DNA of 43,925 nucleotides from Gammaproteobacteria bacterium. Lineage in GTDB: Bacteria; Pseudomonadota; Gammaproteobacteria; Arenicellales; Poriferihabitantaceae. Shown here piece after piece: positions 23,112-30,772 of the stretch. The stretch is taken from the NCBI GenBank assembly GCA_030432755.1, contig JAUILZ010000024.1, positions 1-43,925 of the forward strand, given 5' to 3'. A program made the translations under genes and the position numbers. The notes under the pieces were generated by a model, which saw nothing but the letters and a program-made list of their open reading frames with translations, searched no databases and was not told the origin of the DNA. The number at the start of each line of letters is the position of its first letter. The stretch's first letter is position 1.

Positions 23112-24320
23112 ATGAGCAAAATTCAACTGGCCAGCCGGCTCGACCAGGTCCGCGTATCGCCCACGGTGGCGTTTTCTTCCCGCGCCCGGGAACTGAAGCA
23201 GGAAGGCCGCGATGTCATCGCCCTGTCCGCCGGAGAACCGGATTTCGATACCCCGGATCACATCCGCGAGGCGGCGCACCAGGCAATACGCGACGGCCAT
23301 ACGCATTACACCGCGGTGGAGGGGATCCCGGAGCTTCGGCGCGCCGTGTGCCACAAGTTCCTTCGGGACAACGGCCTCGATTTCACGCCCGACCAGGTCA
23401 CCATCGGCAACGGCGGCAAGCAGGTGATCTTCAATGCCTTCATGGCGACCCTGGAGCCCGGTGACGAGGTGGTCATTCCGGCGCCCTACTGGGTGAGCTA
23501 TCCGGATATCGTGCGCCTGTTCGGCGGCGAACCGGTGATCGTCGAGACCACGGAGGCGGATGGTTTCTGCATGACAGCCGGGCAACTGGAGGCAGCGATC
23601 ACGCCACGCACCCGCTGGATCCTGCTTAATTCACCCTCCAACCCGAGCGGCGCGATGTACTCCGGGGAAAACTTCAGGGCGCTGGGGGAGGTGCTCGCAA
23701 TGCATCCCGATGTGTGGGTGATGACGGACGACATCTATGAGACGGTGGTATACGGTGGCGTCCAGTTCACCACCTTCGCCGCGGTGGTTCCGGAACTCGC
23801 GGATCGCACCCTGACCATCAATGGCCTGTCCAAGTCCCATGCGATGACCGGCTGGCGGCTGGGATACGGCGCAGGGGACCGGCAACTGATCCGGGCGATG
23901 AACAAGATCCAGGGGCAGTCCACGCTGCATACCTGCTCCATCACCCAGTGGGCGGCGGTCGCGGCGCTGGAGGGCCCGCAGGATGCGACCGGGATGATGT
24001 GCGAGCGCTTCGCCCGGCGCCGCGACGCGACGATGTCGGCGCTCGACGCCATCCCCGGAATCCGCTGCTTTCCGCCGGAGGGCGCGTTCTACCTGTTCGT
24101 GTCCATCGCCGACCAGCTTGGGCGGAGAAGCGCGGGAGGAAAGGAACTCGCCACCGACCACGACTGGGTGATGGCATTGCTGGAGGAGGGGGACGTCGCC
24201 CTGGTGCCGGGCTCGGCGTTCGGCACCGATGGATACTTCCGTCTGTCGTTCGCTGCCGCGGACGACGTGCTGGAGGAGGCCTGCCGGCGTATCGCGGCGT
24301 TTGCCGCGGGCCTGGTCTGA
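23112..24320 (+). CDS. Class I/II pyridoxal-phosphate aminotransferase (aspartate aminotransferase type)
   Basis: This cytoplasmic enzyme transfers an amino group between amino acids and 2-oxoacids. The 402-residue product has the type I fold: LSAGEPDFDTPDHI near the N-terminus (substrate-binding), GNGGKQVIFNAFMA (phosphate cup), APYWVSYPD, NSPSNPSGAMYS (Asn contacting the ring) and the PLP lysine in LSKSHAMTGWRLGYG at about residue 241. The C-terminal FRLSFAAADDVLEEA contains the substrate carboxylate-binding Arg. The subgroup looks like the bacterial aspartate/prephenate aminotransferases (type Ib), but substrate cannot be fixed by eye. It is preceded by an AT-rich segment with a direct repeat that may regulate it. 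Confidence 0.85.
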   Translation: MSKIQLASRLDQVRVSPTVAFSSRARELKQEGRDVIALSAGEPDFDTPDHIREAAHQAIRDGHTHYTAVEGIPELRRAVCHKFLRDNGLDFTPDQVTIGNGGKQVIFNAFMATLEPGDEVVIPAPYWVSYPDIVRLFGGEPVIVETTEADGFCMTAGQLEAAITPRTRWILLNSPSNPSGAMYSGENFRALGEVLAMHPDVWVMTDDIYETVVYGGVQFTTFAAVVPELADRTLTINGLSKSHAMTGWRLGYGAGDRQLIRAMNKIQGQSTLHTCSITQWAAVAALEGPQDATGMMCERFARRRDATMSALDAIPGIRCFPPEGAFYLFVSIADQLGRRSAGGKELATDHDWVMALLEEGDVALVPGSAFGTDGYFRLSFAAADDVLEEACRRIAAFAAGLV

Positions 24321-24388
24321 CCACTTCGGAACAGCTAGGAAATTCTGACTGGTGCGAGCCGGGATGCAGGTCGGTTCAACCCTGTAAC

Positions 24389-24506
24389 ATGGATCCCAGC
24401 CTTCGCTGGGATTATGTCGAAAGACTGCAAATATAAGGTGGTCTACTGTGCAGTCCAGTACCGGCGCTGACAACGACACGAAATGCCAGCGAAGGCTGGC
24501 ATCCAT
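24389..24506. repeat. Inverted pair of REP-like hairpins
   Basis: A 20-base palindromic unit, ATCCCAGC-CTTC-GCTGGGAT (24393-24412), is preceded by ATGG. A near-copy in opposite orientation, ATGCCAGC-GAAG-GCTGGCAT (24483-24502), is followed by CCAT. The two differ by one base per arm, and that change is compensated so each stem stays perfect. Together they form head-to-head units about 70 bases apart, like a bacterial interspersed mosaic element or the ends of a very small mobile repeat. Confidence 0.65.
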
Positions 24507-24523
24507 GCCGAACAGAGGGAATA

Positions 24524-24546
24524 CGCCCGGCAAGAAAAGCCGGGCG
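24524..24546. terminator. Possible terminator hairpin between convergent genes
   Basis: CGCCCGGC (24524-24531) pairs with GCCGGGCG (24539-24546) around a 7-base loop. It lies between the convergent aminotransferase and Cache-HAMP genes. No T run follows on either strand, so an intrinsic terminator is possible but not typical. Confidence 0.35.
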
Positions 24547-24557
24547 AGTGATCCCGA

Positions 24558-25889
24558 CTAGCGCCGGGACTCCTGCATCTTCTTGTAGCGCGTGATCAGT
24601 ATCGCGACGCTGTTACGCATGCGGTCGAAGATCTTCGCCAGGTCCTCGATCTCGTCGTTGGACTTGATGCTCACCGACTGGGAGGTGTCGCCCTTGGCGA
24701 CACGCTCGGCGGCCTGCTGCAGTTCGAACAGCGGATTGACGATGCTGCTCGACAGCGTGGTGGCGACGAGGAATGCGATCAGCGCGAACAGCGCGGTGGC
24801 GATACCGACGATCAGCAGGGTGTTCTCGCGAGACGCGTGGAGCTGGTCCTGCACGGCGTTCAGGTTCTCCAGCGGCGCCAGGGCAACGCTCGTGGGCTGC
24901 TGTACCAGCACGATCCAGTGGAAGCCGTCAAAGCCCTCCACCACGTCGCCGTACAGGTCGTTCCCCGCGGTCCATCCATGGCCGAGGACTTCCGCCTCGC
25001 CGATGGCAAACCCGGATACCTCGTTTTGCAGCGCAGACTTGATCGAATCATTGTCGCTGTCGCCGAGATTGCCAGCGGGAGTCATGATGCGCTCGATGTT
25101 GTGATCAGTGGCGGTTTCCGCGAGCAGCAGGCCGTCGCGGGTTGCCACCGTGACGTTGCCACTGGGAATTTCCGCGGCGCGCAGGTCGGCCACTTCCTGG
25201 ATCAGGCTCACCCCGAGCACCGCCTTCATTACCCCGAGGCGGCGACCGGACTGGTCGTCGTCGATGCGCACGGAGATCTCGATGGACCAGATATTCGCCG
25301 ACTCATCGAATTCCACCTGGCCAACGGCGATCCCCTGGTCCATGGCATCAACCCACCAGTCCTCGTCGCTCTGGACGAAATCCGAGGTCGGGTTGGTCAG
25401 CGCCACGTTGTAGCCGTATTCATCCGTGATGAATACCTCGCCGAAGTGCAGTGAACGCTCGATCTGCTGGGACAGGTAGCGATCGGTATCGGGGAACAGG
25501 TTGAGACTCTTCTGATCCGTGAACAGCGCCTCGACTTCCTCGGTCGCCATGCCGGGGAAACCGCGGCTGCGATGAAAGCCCGCGGAATTACGCGCGGCCT
25601 CGACCACGTTGGGCGCGGAAGCCCAGGTGACCACGTCGGAGATCCGCTCGAGCATGAAGCCGTCGACCTGTTGCACGATGCGCATTGCGGTGGCGCTCAG
25701 GTTGGCCCCGACCACCTGGTCGAGCATTTCGCCGCGGCTCTCATTCAATCCCTGGTCGACCTCTCCAATCAGCTTTGACAAGCTGTTGTAGGACAGGATC
25801 CCCATGAGCAGGATTGGTACGATGCCCAGGATCAGGGCACGGTTGGTGATCTTTCCGCGAAGACTGTTGAAATATCCACGTTTCGCCAT
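24558..25889 (-). CDS. Cache-domain sensor with HAMP but no output domain
   Basis: This 443-residue inner-membrane protein has a first membrane helix at about residues 18-38 (LILGIVPILLMGILSY). A large periplasmic region follows (about 40-350), resembling a double-Cache ligand-binding domain with FGEVFITDEYGYNVALT and SDEDWWVDAM, typical PAS/Cache stretches. A second membrane helix lies at about 357-379, then a HAMP linker with VNPLFELQQAAERVAKGD and SNDEIEDLAKIFDRM. The protein stops about 20 residues after the HAMP, with no methyl-accepting, histidine kinase or GGDEF domain. No frameshifted continuation is apparent: the sequence after the stop is the intergenic hairpin region. A partner protein may carry the output. 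The ligand cannot be predicted. Confidence 0.8.
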   Translation of the reverse strand: MAKRGYFNSLRGKITNRALILGIVPILLMGILSYNSLSKLIGEVDQGLNESRGEMLDQVVGANLSATAMRIVQQVDGFMLERISDVVTWASAPNVVEAARNSAGFHRSRGFPGMATEEVEALFTDQKSLNLFPDTDRYLSQQIERSLHFGEVFITDEYGYNVALTNPTSDFVQSDEDWWVDAMDQGIAVGQVEFDESANIWSIEISVRIDDDQSGRRLGVMKAVLGVSLIQEVADLRAAEIPSGNVTVATRDGLLLAETATDHNIERIMTPAGNLGDSDNDSIKSALQNEVSGFAIGEAEVLGHGWTAGNDLYGDVVEGFDGFHWIVLVQQPTSVALAPLENLNAVQDQLHASRENTLLIVGIATALFALIAFLVATTLSSSIVNPLFELQQAAERVAKGDTSQSVSIKSNDEIEDLAKIFDRMRNSVAILITRYKKMQESRR

Positions 25890-26186
25890 CGCTAACTCCC
25901 GTTGTTATCACAAATTGACATTACCCCCAGGCCGAAACCCGGATGAGTTTTCGGCGAGGCCAAACTTTTTATGAGGCGGATGGTCGGGAGGGTGCCGCGG
26001 GCCTGGATATAGTTATTGGATGGAGCCCTGCGTCGTGCTGCAACTGCCCTCCGACAACCGCGATTTTTATCATGTCGTGGCCGGAGTTTCAAACGCTTTC
26101 GGCGGCATGGCGGTGAATTTCCGGCCTCCCCTGGCGCATTCCCGGACCAGGATTGGTGCGGCGCCGAATTTCCCTATAATCCGTCC
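25890..26186. other. Divergent intergenic region
   Basis: This 297-base region lies between the divergent starts of the Cache-HAMP sensor and the dioxygenase. It is less GC-rich than its neighbours and contains TTTTTATGAGGCGGA and TATAGTTATTGG-like AT-rich tracts. I see no gene with a ribosome-binding site; the open frame from 26016 is an upstream extension of the dioxygenase frame. The dioxygenase -10 (26175-26180) lies at its right end. Confidence 0.45.
26175..26180 (+). promoter_or_regulatory. Perfect -10 TATAAT directly before the dioxygenase ATG
   Basis: A consensus TATAAT ends 6 bases before the ATG at 26187. Transcription normally starts 5-9 bases after the hexamer, so the mRNA would begin at or within a base or two of the start codon. 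No ribosome-binding site is present in CCGTCC. No good -35 is visible; GGATTG near 26152 is weak. Confidence 0.5.
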
Positions 26187-27026
26187 ATGACCCCGAGCAC
26201 CACGCCGCAACCCGTTTTCTATATTCCCCACGGCGGGGGACCCTGCTTTTTCATGGACTGGACCCTCGGCCCCGCGAATACCTGGGACCGGATGGCGGAC
26301 TGGCTGCGCGGCCTGTCCGCGACGCTGCCGCGACGGCCCGACGCAGTTCTCGTGATTTCAGCCCACTGGGAGGCGGCCGGACCCCGCATCACCGCCGGTG
26401 CCGCGCCCGAACTGATCTACGACTACTACGGCTTTCCGCCGCATACCTACGAGATCACCTATCCTGCGGCGGGGGCCCCGGCGCTGGCGGCGCGGGCGCG
26501 GGACCTGCTGGAAGGGGCGGGTTTCACCCCGCATCTCGATACCGCGCGCGGCTTCGACCACGGCATATTCATCCCCTTCAAGCTGATCTACCCGGACGCC
26601 GACATCCCCATCGTCCAGGTATCGATGGATCCCGGGCTGGATCCATCGCTGCACCACCAGATCGGCCGCGCGCTGGCGCCTCTTCGCGATGAAAACGTAC
26701 TCATCGTCGGCAGTGGGCTCAGCAGTCACAATCTCGGCGCGATGATGCGCAACACCGAACTCGAGGGCTCGGCGGCGTTCAACCAGTGGCTGGAAAAGGT
26801 TTCCGCGCTACCCGCCGACGAGCGCGCCGCGGCGCTGGGCGGCTGGGAAGCCGCGCCCATGGCGCGCCACGTCCATCCGCGGGAGGAACACCTCCTGCCG
26901 CTGATGGTCGCCGCCGGCGCGGCGGGAGAGGACCCCGGCCACTGCGTCTATCGCGACGTGGTCCTCGGCGCGGTGGCGCTGGGCATTCGCTTCGATCGGC
27001 CTGAACGAGAGGACGCGATCCAGTGA
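26187..27026 (+). CDS. LigB/DODA-family extradiol dioxygenase
   Basis: The 279-residue product belongs to the class III extradiol dioxygenase family that includes plant DOPA 4,5-dioxygenase and E. coli YgiD. Members use a metal (iron or zinc) to open catechol-type rings. Visible motifs are YIPHGGGPCFF (metal His15), LVISAHWEAA (His60), GFDHGIFIPFKLIYPD (His125) and the C-terminal HVHPREEHLLPL (His228/230/235), matching the family's metal and catalytic His pattern. ATG 26187 is chosen because it follows a -10 element and gives the family N-terminus; a longer frame to 26016 crosses the promoter. Its TGA overlaps the GTG of the CoA-ester lyase, so the two are coupled. The real substrate is unknown. 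Confidence 0.85.
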   Translation: MTPSTTPQPVFYIPHGGGPCFFMDWTLGPANTWDRMADWLRGLSATLPRRPDAVLVISAHWEAAGPRITAGAAPELIYDYYGFPPHTYEITYPAAGAPALAARARDLLEGAGFTPHLDTARGFDHGIFIPFKLIYPDADIPIVQVSMDPGLDPSLHHQIGRALAPLRDENVLIVGSGLSSHNLGAMMRNTELEGSAAFNQWLEKVSALPADERAAALGGWEAAPMARHVHPREEHLLPLMVAAGAAGEDPGHCVYRDVVLGAVALGIRFDRPEREDAIQ

Positions 27027-27973
27027 ACGACGCTGCGACCATGGTGGGCGGCATTCGCGCCCATCGCTCCGTACTGTCAGTGCCGGCGATCAACCCGGCG
27101 TTGTTCCCCAAGGCCCTGGCGGGAGCGGCGGACACCATCATGCTGGATTGCGAGGATTCGGTCGCCCCGGCGGACAAGGCGAAGGCGCGGGAGAACGTCA
27201 TTGCCGGTGCGCGCGAACATGACTGGGCGGGGAAGGGCAAGACGCTCATGGTGCGGGTGAACGGCCCGGATACTCCGTTCATGTACCGCGACCTGGTGGA
27301 CATCTTCGAGGCTGCCGGCGACTGTATCCAAAGCGTCATGCTGCCCAAGGCGGACGGTGCGGGGGATATCCACATGCTGGATCGTCTCCTCACCCAGATC
27401 GAGGCGAGCGCCGGCATCTCCCATCGCATCGCGATTCATGCGCTCATCGAAACCGCGCGCGGCGGTCTCGCCGTGACGGAGATCGCGGCCGCGAGTCCGC
27501 GTCTCGAGGCGCTCCATTTCGGCGCCGGTGACTTCGCCGCGAGCTGCGGTGCGCGCACCGTGAACATCGGCGGTCTCAACCCCGATTTCCCGGGCGATGC
27601 CTGGCATCCGGTGATGCAATGGCTGGTGATGGCCTGCCGCGCCAATGGAATCCAGCCCGTGGACTGCGCCTACGGCGACTACAGTGACCCTGAGGGATAC
27701 CTCGCCGCCGCGCGCCGCGCGGCCGCGCTCGGTTTTGTCGGCAAGTGGGCGATCCACCCGAGCCAGGTGCCGCTCGCGAACGAGGTGTTCACGCCGACAC
27801 CGCAGGAGGTGGCGGCGGCGCGCGCGGTACTTGATGCCATGGACCGCGCCGCCGAGGCCGGCCAGGGGGCGACCACGGTGGATGGTCAGATGGTGGACAT
27901 CGCCTCGATCCGCATGGCGCGCAATGTCGTCGCCCTCGACGAGGCTCTCGCCGTCCGCGGCGCGGGCGACTGA
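27023..27973 (+). CDS. HpcH/HpaI-family CoA-ester lyase (malyl-CoA/citramalyl-CoA lyase type)
   Basis: Enzymes of this family cleave or form beta-hydroxyacyl-CoA esters such as malyl-CoA, citramalyl-CoA or methylmalyl-CoA. The 316-residue product has the CitE-like TIM-barrel motifs: RSVLSVPAINP, DTIMLDCEDSV (Asp/Glu), LMVRVNGPDT (Arg78), VMLPKADG (Lys109), IHALIETARGG (metal ligand Glu143), HFGAGDFAASCG (metal ligand Asp170) and FVGKWAIHPSQV. The GTG start at 27023 overlaps the dioxygenase stop. Pairing with a ring-opening dioxygenase suggests a short degradation pathway ending in a CoA ester, but the substrate cannot be read from sequence. Confidence 0.87.
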   Translation: MNDAATMVGGIRAHRSVLSVPAINPALFPKALAGAADTIMLDCEDSVAPADKAKARENVIAGAREHDWAGKGKTLMVRVNGPDTPFMYRDLVDIFEAAGDCIQSVMLPKADGAGDIHMLDRLLTQIEASAGISHRIAIHALIETARGGLAVTEIAAASPRLEALHFGAGDFAASCGARTVNIGGLNPDFPGDAWHPVMQWLVMACRANGIQPVDCAYGDYSDPEGYLAAARRAAALGFVGKWAIHPSQVPLANEVFTPTPQEVAAARAVLDAMDRAAEAGQGATTVDGQMVDIASIRMARNVVALDEALAVRGAGD

Positions 27974-28074
27974 CGCCAGCGGGAGGAACCGGGGCGGTTT
28001 CGTGTCTTGTTCTCGCCGAAACCGGGCAAGATAATACGCTCGCTTTTCCACTCCATTGGTGACCTTGTTCTGGT

Positions 28075-29052
28075 ATGGAACGACTGGATTTTGGCCGCGT
28101 GTTCGAGGGCGCGGAGCGCACCGTCGGGTTCTATCTCCCCGACACGTTCAACATGCTGCCGTTCATCTCGGCGCTGGAACCCCTGCGCATCGCCAACCGG
28201 CTGTCGAAACAGCGCCTGTACCAGTGGCGCACGATCAGCGATGACGGTGGCGAGGTGGTGTCCTCGAGCGGCATGCGTCAACTTGTGGACCGATCGCTGG
28301 CGGACGCGGGCGACTATTCCCTGCTCGTGGTCTCCGGCCCGTTCTACCCGGAGAAGTTCGACAATCCGGCGGTTCTCGACTGGCTCTGTAAACTGGCGGA
28401 GAAGGGCACCGTGCTCGCGGGACTGGAAACCGGTTGCCACCTGCTCGCGGAGGCCGGCCTGCTCGACGGCCTGCACTGCACGACTCACTGGGAAAACTTC
28501 AACCAGTTTCGCGAGACCTGGCCCGATCACCGCGTGTCCATGGACGTGTTCGAGGTCGACCAGAGGCGCCTGACCTGCTCCGGCGGTGCGGCCTCCATGG
28601 ACATGATGCTCTATGTTATAGAGCAGCACCACGGCCACGAACTCGCGGCCTCGGTGGCGGATAGCATGATCCATCCGCATATCCGCCACGGCAGCGAACC
28701 CCAGCGCATGGATATCAAGTCGCGCACCGGGGTGACCCACCCGGACCTGATCGAATGCATCGAACTCATCGAGGCCAATATCGAGCAGCCGCTCACCCCG
28801 GCGGAGCTGGCGGACCTCGTCGGTATCTCCAAGCGCCAGCTGGAGCGACTCTTCCGGCGCTATCTCAACACCACCCCCGCGCGCTACTATCTCGGACTGC
28901 GCCTGGAAACCGCGCGCCGCATGCTGGAGAAAAGCTCGATGAAGATCATCGACGTCGCCATCGCCTGCGGCTTCAAGTCCGCGGGACATTTCAGCAGCCG
29001 CTATTACTCCAGCTTCGGCGTCACCCCGAGGGAGTCACGCAAGGCGCAGTAA
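28075..29052 (+). CDS. GlxA-family AraC-type transcriptional regulator
   Basis: The 325-residue product has an N-terminal DJ-1/PfpI-like domain (about residues 15-190, with LLVVSGPFYPE and AGLETGCHLLAEAG) and a C-terminal AraC helix-turn-helix pair (about 225-320). The latter includes LTPAELADLVGISKRQLERLFRRYL and the second-helix signature IIDVAIACGFKSAGHFSSRYYSSFGVTP, here given as motifs. This is the architecture of GbdR, CdhR and related regulators, which in pseudomonads control glycine betaine, dimethylglycine and carnitine catabolism. It lies just upstream of the MttB-like and dimethylglycine-dehydrogenase-like genes, so it most likely activates them in response to a quaternary amine or its product. 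ATG 28075 fits the family N-terminus. Confidence 0.88.
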   Translation: MERLDFGRVFEGAERTVGFYLPDTFNMLPFISALEPLRIANRLSKQRLYQWRTISDDGGEVVSSSGMRQLVDRSLADAGDYSLLVVSGPFYPEKFDNPAVLDWLCKLAEKGTVLAGLETGCHLLAEAGLLDGLHCTTHWENFNQFRETWPDHRVSMDVFEVDQRRLTCSGGAASMDMMLYVIEQHHGHELAASVADSMIHPHIRHGSEPQRMDIKSRTGVTHPDLIECIELIEANIEQPLTPAELADLVGISKRQLERLFRRYLNTTPARYYLGLRLETARRMLEKSSMKIIDVAIACGFKSAGHFSSRYYSSFGVTPRESRKAQ

Positions 29053-29144
29053 TCTTTCCACGTCAACCGGAAACCGGCTGATCGGTACGCCGGCGAGAAA
29101 GTTACCGTCGTATTTCCGTATTTTGGGGTTTACGCCGCTGGCGC

Positions 29145-29160
29145 ATACTTCGCGCAGTAT
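29145..29160. promoter_or_regulatory. Small inverted repeat upstream of the MttB-like gene
   Basis: ATACT (29145-29149) and AGTAT (29156-29160) form 5-base arms around TCGCGC, 21 bases before the MttB-like ATG. The 129-base gap between the regulator and this gene is the natural place for the regulator's target site, but the arms are short and could be chance. Confidence 0.25.
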
Positions 29161-29181
29161 CCCGCGGGATTCCCGTACCCC

Positions 29182-30750
29182 ATGAGCAGTCGCAGAGCAG
29201 GCGGCAGGGTGGCGCGCCAGGCGCTACGCGCCGCGCCACTTCCCGCAGCGGACAAGCCGGTCAGGCCCGGTCTCGTCGGCGGTCGTTACCAACCGTTGAC
29301 CGCCACCGATCTCGATCGGGTGCACGGCACCATCCTCGACCTGCTGGAGCAGATCGGTTTCTCGCGCGCGATCCCGGGCTGTATCGAGGCGGTGACCTCG
29401 GTGGGCGGCGTCTACCGCGACGGTCGCCTGACCTTCCCGCGCGCGCTGGTGGAAGACACCATTGCCAGCGCGGCACGGGACTTCACTCTTCACGCGCAGG
29501 TGCCGGAATGGGACCTGCAGCTCAGCGGCAGCCGGGTGCATTTCGGCACCGCCGGCGCCGCGGTGCACGTGGTGGATGCCTGGAAAACCCATGACGCCTA
29601 CCCGGGCAAGGGTCTCTACCGCGAGTCCACCGCCCAGGACCTCTATGACGCGGCGCGCCTGGTCGACAGCCTCGAGCACCTGCATTTCTTCCAGCGCTGC
29701 ATGGTGGCGCGGGACATCGAGAGTCCGCGCCTGATGGACCTCAACACCACCTACGCCTCGGTGTCCGGCACGCGCAAGCATTGCGGCGTCAGCTACGTCG
29801 ATCCCGCGCACGCGGAGGAGGGCCTCAGGCTGTTGCACGAGGTGGCGGGAGGCGAGAAGAAATGGCGCGAGAGACCCTTCGCGAGCCTGTCCTGCTGCTT
29901 CGTGGTGCCGCCGATGCGCTTCGCCGAGGATGCCTGTCGGGTGATGGAGGTGTGCATCCGCGGCGGCATGCCAATCCTGCTCCTGGCCGCTGGCCAGGCC
30001 GGCGCCACGAGCCCGGCCTCCCTCGCCGGATCGGTGGTGCAGGAATGGGCGGAAGTGCTGGGTGCGCTGGTTTATGCCAATGCCATCGTTCCCGGGCATC
30101 CCTGCATCTGCGGGCCGTGGCCCTTCGTCTCCGACCTGCGCACCGGCGCGATGAGCGGCGGCAGTGGGGAACAGGCGGTGCTGATGGCGGCCTGCGGCCA
30201 GGTCGGGCGTTATTACGACCTGCCCACCGGCATCGCCGCGGGTATGGCGGATTCGAAGATCCCCGATGCGCAGTCCGGTTATGAGAAATCCTATACGCTC
30301 ACACTGGCGGGGCATTCCGGCGCCAACCTGATCTATGAATCCGCGGGTATGCAGGCGAGCCTGCTCGGCTTCAGCTTCGAGGGCTGTACCATCGACAACG
30401 ACATGCTCGGCGCGATCAACCGCACCGTGCGCGGCGTCGAGGTGGACGACGCGAGCCTCGCGCTGGAAACCATCCGCGAGGTCTGTATAGGTGGACCGGA
30501 GCATTTCCTCGGCCACCAGGCCACGTTGTCGCGCATGCAGCGCGATTACGTCTACCCGGACATCGGTGATCGCCTCACGCCCGCCGAGTGGATCGGCCGC
30601 GGCGCGGAGCCGGCGGACGTGCGCGCGCGGCGTAAAACCATGGCAATTCTCGAGACCCATTTCCCGAGTCACATCCCGGAGGAAGTGGACGCGCGAATCC
30701 GGGCGCAGTTTGACATCCGCATCCCGCGCGACAAAATGCGGGCTGGATAA
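29182..30750 (+). CDS. MttB-superfamily methyltransferase, non-pyrrolysine type
   Basis: The 522-residue product belongs to the trimethylamine methyltransferase (MttB, COG5598) superfamily. Motifs include HGTILDLLEQIGFS, VHFGTAGAAVHVVD, LMDLNTTYASVSGTRKH, GVSYVDPAHAEEG, SGGSGEQAVLMAACGQ and a C-terminal PSHIPEEVDARI region typical of the family. True MttB contains a pyrrolysine at an internal UAG. This frame has no interruption, so it is the non-Pyl branch; the characterised member MtgB demethylates glycine betaine onto a corrinoid protein. Here no corrinoid protein or MtgA-type partner is encoded in the window; instead the gene is followed 22 bases later by a dimethylglycine-dehydrogenase-like protein with a folate-binding domain. 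No strong ribosome-binding site precedes ATG 29182. A quaternary amine substrate is inferred. Confidence 0.87.
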   Translation: MSSRRAGGRVARQALRAAPLPAADKPVRPGLVGGRYQPLTATDLDRVHGTILDLLEQIGFSRAIPGCIEAVTSVGGVYRDGRLTFPRALVEDTIASAARDFTLHAQVPEWDLQLSGSRVHFGTAGAAVHVVDAWKTHDAYPGKGLYRESTAQDLYDAARLVDSLEHLHFFQRCMVARDIESPRLMDLNTTYASVSGTRKHCGVSYVDPAHAEEGLRLLHEVAGGEKKWRERPFASLSCCFVVPPMRFAEDACRVMEVCIRGGMPILLLAAGQAGATSPASLAGSVVQEWAEVLGALVYANAIVPGHPCICGPWPFVSDLRTGAMSGGSGEQAVLMAACGQVGRYYDLPTGIAAGMADSKIPDAQSGYEKSYTLTLAGHSGANLIYESAGMQASLLGFSFEGCTIDNDMLGAINRTVRGVEVDDASLALETIREVCIGGPEHFLGHQATLSRMQRDYVYPDIGDRLTPAEWIGRGAEPADVRARRKTMAILETHFPSHIPEEVDARIRAQFDIRIPRDKMRAG

Positions 30751-30772
30751 CAGCTCGATAAAGTACAAAGTC

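Noticed and set aside
29182..30750. Possible pyrrolysine-containing MttB
   Set aside because: The frame has no internal TAG; it reads through as a continuous 522-codon gene, so it belongs to the non-pyrrolysine branch.
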